Below are positions 24,440-32,879 of a stretch of 64,000 nucleotides of DNA, in pieces. The translations under genes and the position numbers were made by a program. Source of the stretch: Fibrobacter sp. UWB11 (GTDB lineage: Bacteria; Fibrobacterota; Fibrobacteria; Fibrobacterales; Fibrobacteraceae); contig NZ_FSRT01000001.1 in assembly GCF_900143015.1 (NCBI RefSeq), forward strand, positions 1,178,001 through 1,242,000, given 5' to 3'. The notes beneath the pieces are model-generated. The model did no database searches and was not told the origin of the DNA. It saw nothing but the letters and a program-made list of their open reading frames with translations. Within the stretch, counting starts at the first letter, position 1. Each line of letters starts with the position of its first letter.

Positions 24440-25090
24440 ATGACAATGTTTAAAGGGAATATTTGCATTATAATTTTATGTGTAATTTGGGGATGTGGAG
24501 TGACATTCGCTGATGTCTTGCGTCATCCGGTGAATAAAAAGTCAAAGCCGGAATTAGAAAGAGCTTTGGCAAAAGTCATGGATTACGAAGTTGCTTCTGG
24601 TGATTTTAAACAAACCAAAATCATCCCTCAAAAAAAACGCAAGTTTGTATCGACCGGAACATTCATGATTTCTAAAAAGAATGGCATTATTTGGAAAACG
24701 CAAAAGCCTATTTTTTCGGAATTGGCGCTTAATAATGGCGGAATTTTCGAACGCGATTCTAGTGGCCAGTCACACATGCTATTGCCCAAAGACAATCCTA
24801 TTTTTACAGATTTATCTAGAAATATCCAATCGTTTTTTTCAGGGAAAATATCAGAACTGGAATCTAAATTCCAGGTATTCTACGAAAAAAAATCCTGCGG
24901 CTTTGTAATGGGACTTATTCCGCGTGATGGAATGGTCCGCATGGTTATTGATAATGTTATAATTGAAGCATGCAATAATATTGACAAAGTCACTATAACA
25001 GATGGTGATAAAACGCCAGTAATGCTTGAATTTTTGAATTACAAGACTGTAGGAAAGAAACTGCAAAAGCGTGAAACTTCTACGCCGTAA
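24440..25090 (+). CDS. LolA-like outer-membrane carrier protein of the pigment cluster
   Basis: An exported protein: hydrophobic start NICIIILCVIWGCGVTF with a likely signal cut near residue 28. The mature domain shows the LolA pattern (SGDFKQTKII, FVSTGTFMISKKNGIIWKTQ, SFFSGKISELESKFQVFYEK), namely an unclosed barrel that binds acyl chains. Aryl-polyene clusters carry a LolA-like protein next to an MMPL pump, and here that pump follows after 11 bases. It probably carries the finished lipid across the periplasm. A Cys-containing signal (IWGCG) could also make it a lipoprotein; this is undecided. Confidence 0.8.
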   Translation: MTMFKGNICIIILCVIWGCGVTFADVLRHPVNKKSKPELERALAKVMDYEVASGDFKQTKIIPQKKRKFVSTGTFMISKKNGIIWKTQKPIFSELALNNGGIFERDSSGQSHMLLPKDNPIFTDLSRNIQSFFSGKISELESKFQVFYEKKSCGFVMGLIPRDGMVRMVIDNVIIEACNNIDKVTITDGDKTPVMLEFLNYKTVGKKLQKRETSTP

Positions 25091-25101
25091 CACGAATTTT
25101 T

Positions 25102-27555
25102 ATGAAGTTCTTTAACGGAATACGATTGAGTGCAAAAACGGGAATTATTCTGTGGGTGGCCATTCACGCCATCTTGATTATTCTCGGTCTTTCTGTTCCG
25201 TGGAAGATGGATTCCGACTTGTATTCGATTCTGCCGGATTCCAATGAAATTAAGAATGTGAGCGAAGCTGAAAAAGAGCTCAGTTCCCGAACGGTGCGAA
25301 ATATTACGGTTCTTGTCGGGCATGAAGATTTCGAGGTTGCGCGCAGTGCTGCGGTTGCGTTGGATCGCATGTTTAAAGAAGATTCTTCATTTGAAGAAAC
25401 TCGACTTTTTGTAAACGAAAACGCAATGAATGAAATGCGTGAGTTTTTCTTTAAGCATCGTTATACATTGCAGGGGAAAACTATTCGTGAAATGTTTGCA
25501 AAAGGCGATTTTGAATCATTAAAGAATAGGGCTCTCCAAAAAATCTATGGTTCATTTTCCATGACGGACTTGAATCATCTTGATGAAGATCCATTTTTGC
25601 TGGGGGATGCGGCGTTCGAAAATTTTGTGCAGAATTCCCCGATGTCATTGAGCCGCTTTGTTCTTCGCGATAGCGTACTTTATGCGACAGATTCCAATGC
25701 TACTTATGTAATGTGGAATGCTGTCCTCTCCAAAAATGTCTCTGCGTTTTCGTCTGAAGAGCATATTATTGCTCGAATGAATCATGTGCTTGATTCCTTG
25801 AAAATGGCGCAGCCGGGGCTTCTTGTGGCGAAGTCGGGTGTCCCGTTCCATAGCTTTGAAAGTTCTGATCGTGCGAAGTCCGAAATTGCTTGGATTTCGG
25901 GCGTTTCAATTGTGCTGATTTTGTTGTTGCTTTTATACGTATTCCGTTCTCCGGTTCCAATTCTAGCGACGCTATCGACGATTGCTGTTGGTATTTTTAC
26001 GGCGCTTGCATCTACATGGTTTGTTTTTGGAAATGTTCATGTTTTTACGTTTGTATTTGGTACAAGCATTATTGGCGTGAGTATTGATTACGCGGTTCAC
26101 TTTTTTGTCCATAGAAAAGCAGGCGTACGAAATGTACGTTCATGTATTATCAAGGGGCTTTTGCTTGGTTTCTTGACAACAGAACTCAGCTATATCGCGC
26201 TTACGTTTGCTGATTTTTCATTGTTGCGCCAAATGGCCGTGTTCTCGATTGTGGGTCTGTTGAGTGCGTTCTTGACGATAACGCTATTGTTCCATGCGGT
26301 ATTTGAAAATTCGATAGTTTCTAGTGAAGGAACTGAAGCACAATCAGTGCCTGCAAATCTGCCGACTCAATTCCCTAAAGCTATTCTCAATGCTTATGCA
26401 AAAATCCCCAAGTGGGGTGTCCGATTGATACTTGCGCTTTTTTTCCTAGCGCTTCTTCCGGGGCTTAAACAACTCCATATTCATACGGATATTGGCAACT
26501 TTTACACGATGAATGATGAGATTAAAGCGTCTGAAGCTTTGACCTCGAAACTAAACAATTTGGGTATTGCACCGTCTTATTTTATTGTTGAAGGAAAACA
26601 AGATCACATCCTTTTAGAAAATGAAGAACTGCTTACAGAACGCCTTAATCAGGCCGAAAAAGAAGGATTGGTAAAATCGTATTTGGCGGTATCGAATATC
26701 ATCCCGTCAGGAAGGTTTCAAGCTGGTTCTATTTTGGATTTAGAAAAGCTGGTTTTTGGAATAAAAAAACGATGGATAGAGATTTTAATTAATAATGAAT
26801 TGCCGCAAATGCTTGCACCTAATGTCAGGAATTATTTAACGGAAATAGGCGTGGAGAACCATTCTATTTTTGTTAAAAGTTTACTTTTATCACAAGATTT
26901 TATTGATTTCGAAAAGATTGACAAAAACGATAGATTTGTTGATGTTGATTTAAAGAATGATTTTCCACAATCATTGAGTTTTCTTCTCCAAATGCTTTGG
27001 ATTGGCCATATCGGGGACAAATATTATAGCGCGGTACTTCCGCTTCATGTGTCCGATGAGTTTGATGCACAAAAGATTGCAGAGGGCTTGCCGAATGTCT
27101 ATGCGGTGAACAAAATGCAAAACATCAATCATGCGCTTACAAAAATTTCGCATGTGTCGCTTAAACTTGTTTGTATAGCCTATGCGGTTGTATTCTTGAT
27201 TCTTGTAATTGTGTATAAATTTAAAGATGCGGTTCGGATTATCCGAGCTCCGGTCTTGGCAAGTCTCTTTGCTGCTTCAATCTTTGGTTACATTGAAATC
27301 GATTTCAATTTCTTTGCGATTGTCGGTGTGATTCTCACGCTTGGTATCGGGATTGATTACGCGTTGTTTTTTAAAGAAGGTGGTCGCTCGAATTTGACAA
27401 CAGCTCTTGCAGTTATGCTTTCGGCAATGACAACGATTATTTCGTTTGGTAGTCTTGCTTGCAGTGCCTTTGTGCCTGTTCATACGTTTGGTCTTGCCGT
27501 ACTGCTTGGCATTTCGTGCTGTTTCTTTATTTCGCCATTTAGCGCCAAACGTTAA
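25102..27555 (+). CDS. MMPL/RND-type exporter of the pigment cluster
   Basis: Inner-membrane pump of 817 residues with the two-fold RND layout: a first helix (about 14-33), a periplasmic domain (35-255), five helices (about 258-410, including VSIDYAVHFFVHRKAG), a helix near 435-455, a second periplasmic domain, and five final helices with GIGIDYALFFKEGG. The paired GxxIDYA motifs are the proton-relay segments of the MMPL family. Together with the LolA-like protein it should move the aryl-polyene lipid out of the inner membrane. No fusion protein or TolC is present in the operon. Confidence 0.88.
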   Translation: MKFFNGIRLSAKTGIILWVAIHAILIILGLSVPWKMDSDLYSILPDSNEIKNVSEAEKELSSRTVRNITVLVGHEDFEVARSAAVALDRMFKEDSSFEETRLFVNENAMNEMREFFFKHRYTLQGKTIREMFAKGDFESLKNRALQKIYGSFSMTDLNHLDEDPFLLGDAAFENFVQNSPMSLSRFVLRDSVLYATDSNATYVMWNAVLSKNVSAFSSEEHIIARMNHVLDSLKMAQPGLLVAKSGVPFHSFESSDRAKSEIAWISGVSIVLILLLLLYVFRSPVPILATLSTIAVGIFTALASTWFVFGNVHVFTFVFGTSIIGVSIDYAVHFFVHRKAGVRNVRSCIIKGLLLGFLTTELSYIALTFADFSLLRQMAVFSIVGLLSAFLTITLLFHAVFENSIVSSEGTEAQSVPANLPTQFPKAILNAYAKIPKWGVRLILALFFLALLPGLKQLHIHTDIGNFYTMNDEIKASEALTSKLNNLGIAPSYFIVEGKQDHILLENEELLTERLNQAEKEGLVKSYLAVSNIIPSGRFQAGSILDLEKLVFGIKKRWIEILINNELPQMLAPNVRNYLTEIGVENHSIFVKSLLLSQDFIDFEKIDKNDRFVDVDLKNDFPQSLSFLLQMLWIGHIGDKYYSAVLPLHVSDEFDAQKIAEGLPNVYAVNKMQNINHALTKISHVSLKLVCIAYAVVFLILVIVYKFKDAVRIIRAPVLASLFAASIFGYIEIDFNFFAIVGVILTLGIGIDYALFFKEGGRSNLTTALAVMLSAMTTIISFGSLACSAFVPVHTFGLAVLLGISCCFFISPFSAKR

Positions 27556-27576
27556 TATTCTAAATTGTTGTAGCCT

Positions 27577-28881
27577 ATGGAAATCGAAAAAAACAAATTG
27601 GCTAGTCACGTAAGCCGTTCAAAACCGGTGTACATTAATGATTTTAGCCTTTATTGTATTCTAGGTGGTGATAAAGTTCAAGTTCTTGATGCACTCAAGA
27701 ATGGACGACGTGGTTGCTTTACCACTTACGACGTGGCTGGTGTTCAGCGCCCTGCAGCAACAATTGACCCTGCTACGCTTGCACCTGTTCAAGAGAAAAA
27801 ATTTGATAATCGCGTTAATCGACTTTCTCAGGCGGCTTTGGTGGAAATTGAGAAGACCATTCAAAAAGCAGTTGAAAAATACGGTGCAAATCGCGTTGGA
27901 ATTTTTATCGGTTCCTGCGACAATGGCTCCGAAGCTTCAATGGCTGCACTCAAGTGCTTTAAAGAAACAGGCTCGTTCCCGGAAGGCTATGTTCTCGATT
28001 ACCAGCGAGCCGATTTTCCGGCGCAATTTATTGCGCAGCGCTTTGGAATCACGGGAATACTTTCTGTGCATTCGACAGCGTGTGCGTCTAGCGCGAGTGC
28101 TTTTGTCTCGGCGCGCAATAATCTTTATGCAGGCCACTGCGATGTGGCGATTGTAGGCGGTGTCGATATCGCCTCTCTCTCGGTGATTCTCGGTTTTGCA
28201 TCGCTTGAGGCGATGAGCGATAAGCCGACGAATCCGTTTAGTGCAAACCGTTCCGGGCTTACACTTGGTGATGCGGCAGTATTCTTTGTGGTGACGCGAA
28301 CCCCAGATGCAGATCTTTGCATGGCTGATTGCAAGAATCTTAAAGTTGTTGGCTTTGGCGAAAGTGCAGATGCCGACCATATTACGGCTCCACGTGCCGA
28401 TGGGGAAGGCGCTTATCAGGCAATGAAAGCTGCGCTTGATGATGCTGGCCTTAACGCCTCTCAGATTGGTTATGTGAATTTGCATGGAACAGGAACTGAG
28501 TTGAACGATGCCATGGAAAGTCGAGCCGTCCAACGAATTTTTGCAGATTCCATCGGAGCAGAAACAGCAAGTGTCCCGGTAAGTTCAACCAAGGCCCTGA
28601 CAGGACACACGCTTGGAGCCGCCGGCGCTTTGGAACTTGCATTCTGCTGCATGGCGCTTAAGAGCGGTAATATGAGCGGCGCGGCGCGTAATAGCGATAA
28701 TAGCGAGTGTGCGTCTGTTCTCCCGGCGCATCTTTTCGATGGTGTTATCGATCCAAATCTTCCACCGTTGCATTTAGTAAAAGCGGGCGAGACGGCTAAG
28801 AATCTCAAATATTGCATGAGCAATTCTTTTGCCTTTGGTGGTTGTAACGTGTCCTTGATTGTCGAAAATGGTGGTGTATGA
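27577..28881 (+). CDS. Beta-ketoacyl synthase, probable polyene-chain ketosynthase (ApeO-like)
   Basis: Complete ketosynthase of 434 residues. The nucleophile is Cys169 in VHSTACASSASAF; the histidines are in NLHGTGTELND and in GHTLGAAGA; the closing glycine-rich loop is SNSFAFGGCN. It is more divergent from FabF than the 30083-31312 enzyme. It overlaps the following dehydratase gene by four bases (ATGA). The likely partner is the chain-length-factor-like protein at 15941-16615. A start at ATG 27577 is used because no closer start has a better ribosome-binding site. Confidence 0.87.
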   Translation: MEIEKNKLASHVSRSKPVYINDFSLYCILGGDKVQVLDALKNGRRGCFTTYDVAGVQRPAATIDPATLAPVQEKKFDNRVNRLSQAALVEIEKTIQKAVEKYGANRVGIFIGSCDNGSEASMAALKCFKETGSFPEGYVLDYQRADFPAQFIAQRFGITGILSVHSTACASSASAFVSARNNLYAGHCDVAIVGGVDIASLSVILGFASLEAMSDKPTNPFSANRSGLTLGDAAVFFVVTRTPDADLCMADCKNLKVVGFGESADADHITAPRADGEGAYQAMKAALDDAGLNASQIGYVNLHGTGTELNDAMESRAVQRIFADSIGAETASVPVSSTKALTGHTLGAAGALELAFCCMALKSGNMSGAARNSDNSECASVLPAHLFDGVIDPNLPPLHLVKAGETAKNLKYCMSNSFAFGGCNVSLIVENGGV

Positions 28882-29342
28882 CAGAAGTTTTTAATACAAA
28901 AGAATCGGTTAGCGGACTGGTTCCTCACAATGGCAAAATGTTTTTGCTGGACCGCGTTCGCGATTACAATTTGAAAGAAAATTCCATCACGACCGAAATT
29001 GATATTACCCGCGACAATCTGTTTTACGAAGAAGAACTTGGTGGAGTGCCTATTTGGATTGCTTTTGAATACATGGCGCAAAGTGTTTCTGCGTTGTCAG
29101 GAATCCATGGGCGCGCAAAAGGCGAAAAGCCCAAAAACGGATTTATCATGAGCGTGAGTGCTTTTAAAGCAGACGTTCCTGTTTTTAAAGTTGGTGAAAA
29201 AGTCGTTGTCAACGTGATTGAAAATATTCGTATGGATAATGCGGTTACATTTGAAGGTTCTGCAATGGTCAATGGCGCGCTTGCAGTAACCGCAAAACTC
29301 AATACTGTTGAAGTCGATGATTCTAAAAATTCTTTGAATTGA
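28878..29342 (+). CDS. ApeP-like hotdog dehydratase
   Basis: Single-domain protein of 154 residues. It begins with the ApeP-type signature LVPHNGKMFLLDRV and continues with a hydrophobic helix, PIWIAFEYMAQSVSALSG. It is expected to dehydrate 3-hydroxyacyl-ACP to the conjugated 2-enoyl form and work together with the fused dehydratase of the 18352-20742 protein; two dehydratases are normal in aryl-polyene clusters. Starts within the stop of the ketosynthase gene. Related by fold to FabZ/FabA but lacking a clear FabZ HFPG motif. Confidence 0.83.
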   Translation: MTEVFNTKESVSGLVPHNGKMFLLDRVRDYNLKENSITTEIDITRDNLFYEEELGGVPIWIAFEYMAQSVSALSGIHGRAKGEKPKNGFIMSVSAFKADVPVFKVGEKVVVNVIENIRMDNAVTFEGSAMVNGALAVTAKLNTVEVDDSKNSLN

Positions 29343-29357
29343 TTTTTGAGGTATGGT

Positions 29358-30086
29358 ATGGAAAATGAAAAGTCAGTCTTGATTACGGGAGCAAGTGGCG
29401 GAATAGGTCTTGCCATTGCTGAAGCTGTCGCGAAAGAAGGTTACACCGTTGTAGCTCATTATAATAGAAACTCCGCTTCGATAGATGAACTTGCCGAACG
29501 TATTCGCGCCAATGGTGGAAAAATCCGTACACTTCAATTCAATATTTGCGACCGTGAACAGTGCAAAGAAGTTCTTGAAAAAGACATTGCCGAAAATGGC
29601 GTGTACTATGGCGTTGTGACGAATGCAGGCGTCTGTGCCGATGCCGCATTCCCGGCTATGACCGATGAATTTTGGGACAAAGTCCTGAATACAAATTTGA
29701 ACGGATTTTACAACGTCGTTCATCCGATTGTAATGCCGATGTGCCGTAAGCGCAAAGGCCGTATTATCACGATTTCTTCTGTTTCTGGTGTGATTGGAAA
29801 TCGCGGCCAGGTCAACTACAGCGCTTCAAAGGCGGGCCTCATTGGCGCAACAAAAGCGCTTGCCACAGAACTTGCAAGCCGCAACATCACCGTGAATAGC
29901 GTGGCTCCTGGCGTCATCGAAACGGAAATGATCAAGGATGCTCCGCTCGACATGATTCTCCCGACCATTCCTATGAAACGTGTTGGCAAGCCCGAAGAAG
30001 TCGCGGCTACGGTTGTATTTTTGCTTTCTGAAGGGGCCGCGTACATTACACGCCAGGTCATCTCGGTTAATGGGGGCTTGGCGTGA
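29358..30086 (+). CDS. 3-oxoacyl-ACP reductase, FabG-like
   Basis: Short-chain dehydrogenase of 242 residues. It has the cofactor motif TGASGGIG, the NAG motif (TNAGVCADA), and the catalytic triad Ser141, Tyr154, Lys158 in SSVSGVIGNRGQVNYSASKAG (split in two parts). It reduces the 3-ketoacyl intermediate of the polyene chain. I choose ATG 29358 since TTGAGG lies just upstream; the in-frame TTG inside that motif would add four residues. Its end overlaps the GTG start of the last ketosynthase (GTGA). Confidence 0.9.
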   Translation: MENEKSVLITGASGGIGLAIAEAVAKEGYTVVAHYNRNSASIDELAERIRANGGKIRTLQFNICDREQCKEVLEKDIAENGVYYGVVTNAGVCADAAFPAMTDEFWDKVLNTNLNGFYNVVHPIVMPMCRKRKGRIITISSVSGVIGNRGQVNYSASKAGLIGATKALATELASRNITVNSVAPGVIETEMIKDAPLDMILPTIPMKRVGKPEEVAATVVFLLSEGAAYITRQVISVNGGLA

Positions 30087-31312
30087 GTCGTCGAGTTGTC
30101 GTTACTGGAGGCAGTTGCATAACATCTATGGGGATGAACCTCGATGATGTTTTTTCGCAACTCAAGACTTTGAAAAATCACATTGTCCGTATGGATGATT
30201 GGGACAAGTATGCACAAATAAACACGCGTCTGGCGGGCCCGATTCTCTATGATTTGCCGGAGTATCCTCGCAAAAAGATTCGTGGTGCGGGGCGCGTTGG
30301 CGTGCTTGCCATAACATCAGCCGACAAGGCGATGCAAATGGCAGGGCTTGTGGGCGAAAAAGAACTCCTTAAATCGGGACGTGTCGGAGTTGCTTACGGC
30401 TCTTCTATGGGTAGCGTGCGTCCGCTTCTCGATTTTGTATCCATGCAGAATCCGCCCTATGATTGCTCAAAAGTTTCGGCGACAACGTATATCCAGTCGA
30501 TGCCGCAAACAACGGCAGTCAATGTGAGCTTGTTCTTTGGTTTGACCGGCCGACTCATTACGACAAATACCGCATGTACGAGCGGCAGCCTTTCGATTGG
30601 TTATGCTTACGAAGCGATTAAATATGGCATGCAAGATGTAATGATTGCAGGCGGTGCCGAAGAGTTGGCAGCAACAGAAACGGCAGTGTTTGACTCGCTT
30701 TTTGCAACGAGCGTCAAGAACGATTCTCCAGAAATTACGCCTGCTCCGTACGATCGCGACCGAGACGGCCTTGTTATCGGCGAGGGCGCGGGAACGCTTG
30801 TGCTCGAAGAATACGAGCATGCGAAGGCTCGCGGTGCGCATATTTATGCGGAACTTGTTGGCTTTGGGCACAATACGGATGGCGAACACATCACGCAGCC
30901 CAAGAAAGAGACCATGCAAAAATCTCTTGAAATTGCTCTTGATGATGCGCAAATTTCACCGAATGCCATTGGCTATGTGAATGCTCATGGAACGGCAACG
31001 CATTATGGCGATATCGCCGAAAGCTGGGCTACGTTCAATGCGTTCAAGCAACGTTCAGTCGCTATTTCAAGCCTTAAGAGCTATATCGGACATACGCTTG
31101 GTGCGTGTGGCGGAATTGAAGCATGGCTCGGCATCAACATGATGAATCGCGGTTGGTTCAGCCCCAACTTGAACTTGAAAAATATCGATCCGGAATGTGC
31201 ACCGCTTGATTACATCACCGGTGACGGGCGTGAAATGGATACGGAGTATGTTATGTCGAACAACTTTGCGTTCGGCGGCATCAATACTTCGCTCATTTTC
31301 AAACGCGTTTAA
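30083..31312 (+). CDS. Beta-ketoacyl synthase (ApeR-like)
   Basis: Ketosynthase of 409 residues with an intact active site: Cys165 in NTACTSGSLSIG, His in NAHGTATHYGD, and His in SYIGHTLGACGG. The N-terminal RRVVVTGGSCITSMG is typical. GTG start, four-base overlap with the reductase gene. In aryl-polyene systems a second ketosynthase of this kind is thought to perform initial condensations, while the ketosynthase/chain-length-factor pair extends the chain. It ends the thirteen-gene rightward operon. Confidence 0.88.
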   Translation: MSRRVVVTGGSCITSMGMNLDDVFSQLKTLKNHIVRMDDWDKYAQINTRLAGPILYDLPEYPRKKIRGAGRVGVLAITSADKAMQMAGLVGEKELLKSGRVGVAYGSSMGSVRPLLDFVSMQNPPYDCSKVSATTYIQSMPQTTAVNVSLFFGLTGRLITTNTACTSGSLSIGYAYEAIKYGMQDVMIAGGAEELAATETAVFDSLFATSVKNDSPEITPAPYDRDRDGLVIGEGAGTLVLEEYEHAKARGAHIYAELVGFGHNTDGEHITQPKKETMQKSLEIALDDAQISPNAIGYVNAHGTATHYGDIAESWATFNAFKQRSVAISSLKSYIGHTLGACGGIEAWLGINMMNRGWFSPNLNLKNIDPECAPLDYITGDGREMDTEYVMSNNFAFGGINTSLIFKRV

Positions 31313-31318
31313 TCGCTC

Positions 31319-31348
31319 TGTCACCCCGGACTTGTTCCGGGGGCGCCA
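31319..31348. repeat. GTCAC-type hairpin between convergent genes
   Basis: Stem CCCCGGA/TCCGGGG (31324-31330 with 31336-31342) after TGTCA. Located between two convergent genes, it may serve as a terminator despite the lack of a T-run. Confidence 0.55.
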
Positions 31349-31361
31349 TCTCGTTTGTTGA

Positions 31362-32243
31362 TTATGCGCTAAGCAATTTTTCGACGGTTGCGATAATCTT
31401 GTCGCGTTCACCGCACCAATTGGGCGCAATTAAGAGTTCGCTTGGGCTCTCTCCGCTGAATCGTTCAATCGCAATATCCTTGCCGATGATCTTAATCATC
31501 TCGGCAACGGCTTCGCAGTATTCTTCGAACGAAAGCAATTTGACTTCGCCGTTGGCGTAATCCTGCGCCATGACCGTGCCCACAACAATGTGGAGCGGAT
31601 GAATCTTGACAGCTGCAAGATGTAAGTCGTGAACGACTTGTGCCGTATGCTTGAAATCTTCCATCTTTTCGCCGGGAAGTCCAACAATCACATGCGTCGT
31701 TACTGTAAGGCCTGCCGCTTGGCAACGCTTCACAGCGTCCTCAAATTCGGCAAGCGTGTGACGGCGATTGATGCCTGCAAGCGTCAAGTCATTTGCTGTT
31801 TGGAGCCCAATTTCAACAATAATCGGCTTTTTGCGGTTCAATTCCGCAAGGTATTCAATCTTTTCGTTTTCAAGGCAGTCTGGGCGCGTGCCAATGGCAA
31901 GGCCTGCAATTTCCTTGTGCTTGATAATAGGGTCGATAATGCCCTTCAAGTGCTCCAGCGGCGCATGCGTATTCGTGTACGGTTGCAAATAGGCGAGGAT
32001 GCCTGCATTCGGGTACTTGTCACGGAGCTTTGGAACAAACTTTTCGAGTTGTTCTTGAATCGAAACTTTTGCCTCGTCAAAAACAGGGCTAAAGCTGCGA
32101 TTATTGCAGTAGCTACAGCCCGAAAATCCCTTGGTTCCATCGAGGTTTGGGCAAGTCATGCCGCCGTTGAGCGGGAGTTTCCTCACCTTGAGGTAATTGG
32201 GGAAAAGTTCCAAAAGTAAATCGCGATAAGGTTTGTAATGCAT
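31362..32243 (-). CDS. YhcC-family (TIGR01212-type) radical SAM protein
   Basis: Radical SAM protein of 293 residues. It has the Elp3-like cysteine spacing: Cys31, Cys43 and Cys46 in CPNLDGTKGFSGCSYC. GLQTANDLTLAGINRRHT and HVIVGLPGEKMEDF are family segments. The substrate of this family is not established. Eighteen bases separate its start from the lipoprotein gene upstream, so read-through is possible. No functional link with the pigment genes is visible. Confidence 0.88.
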   Translation of the reverse strand: MHYKPYRDLLLELFPNYLKVRKLPLNGGMTCPNLDGTKGFSGCSYCNNRSFSPVFDEAKVSIQEQLEKFVPKLRDKYPNAGILAYLQPYTNTHAPLEHLKGIIDPIIKHKEIAGLAIGTRPDCLENEKIEYLAELNRKKPIIVEIGLQTANDLTLAGINRRHTLAEFEDAVKRCQAAGLTVTTHVIVGLPGEKMEDFKHTAQVVHDLHLAAVKIHPLHIVVGTVMAQDYANGEVKLLSFEEYCEAVAEMIKIIGKDIAIERFSGESPSELLIAPNWCGERDKIIATVEKLLSA

Positions 32244-32261
32244 AAGCGCTAATATAGTATT

Positions 32262-32879
32262 TTAAGGTTCACCACCGTAGATGATATAACGGCCATCGGC
32301 TCTCGTGAACTTGATGTTATAATCTACATGCTGAAATTTGTAAGTCGGTTTTTGGCTTAGGAATTTGCCTTTTTCGATCTTATAAAAGCAATTGTCAATT
32401 TTCAAATAACTACCAACGAATTTAGGCGATTCCGCGGAATTTTCTCTTGGACAATGGTCAATTTCAAGCGTATCTAGATTTTTCTTTTTGTTGTCTTGCA
32501 ATATAATAGCGCAAACCGATGAATAATCGTCTTCTTTTTCAATGCGCAGACGGTATTGATCTGTAGAATCAAGTTCTTCAAGAGCTCCTTTGCTTTCGTT
32601 ATTTCGTACGCTTATCTTATACGAATTCATCGATGTCGTGTAATATTTCAAATCCGTTGTTTTGTGAAAATCATCATCCCAACCCATGATGTGATGATCA
32701 TGAGTTGTACCCCATTGCTCTAGAGTGACCTTGACGATTGCCGTTGTATCATTTTCAAGCCCATAAAAACGCCAAACATGGGCTTCTTTTTCGATTTCAT
32801 AATCGGTTGCACAGCCGCACCAAAAAAGCACTGATAAAGCCATTAAAAACGGAAACGTATTTTTCAAAATCTTAATCAT
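32262..32879 (-). CDS. Small lipoprotein, last gene of the lipoprotein operon
   Basis: The 205-residue protein has a signal ending in a cysteine in WCGCATDYEIE (lipobox GCGC-like). The mature part is beta-rich, with many Lys, Asp and Tyr, and shows no motif I know. GAGAGG lies six bases before the ATG, which overlaps the stop of the 862-residue-class gene by four bases. It is not a clear paralogue of the three large proteins upstream, so it may be a distinct component of the same surface complex. Confidence 0.65.
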   Translation of the reverse strand: MIKILKNTFPFLMALSVLFWCGCATDYEIEKEAHVWRFYGLENDTTAIVKVTLEQWGTTHDHHIMGWDDDFHKTTDLKYYTTSMNSYKISVRNNESKGALEELDSTDQYRLRIEKEDDYSSVCAIILQDNKKKNLDTLEIDHCPRENSAESPKFVGSYLKIDNCFYKIEKGKFLSQKPTYKFQHVDYNIKFTRADGRYIIYGGEP

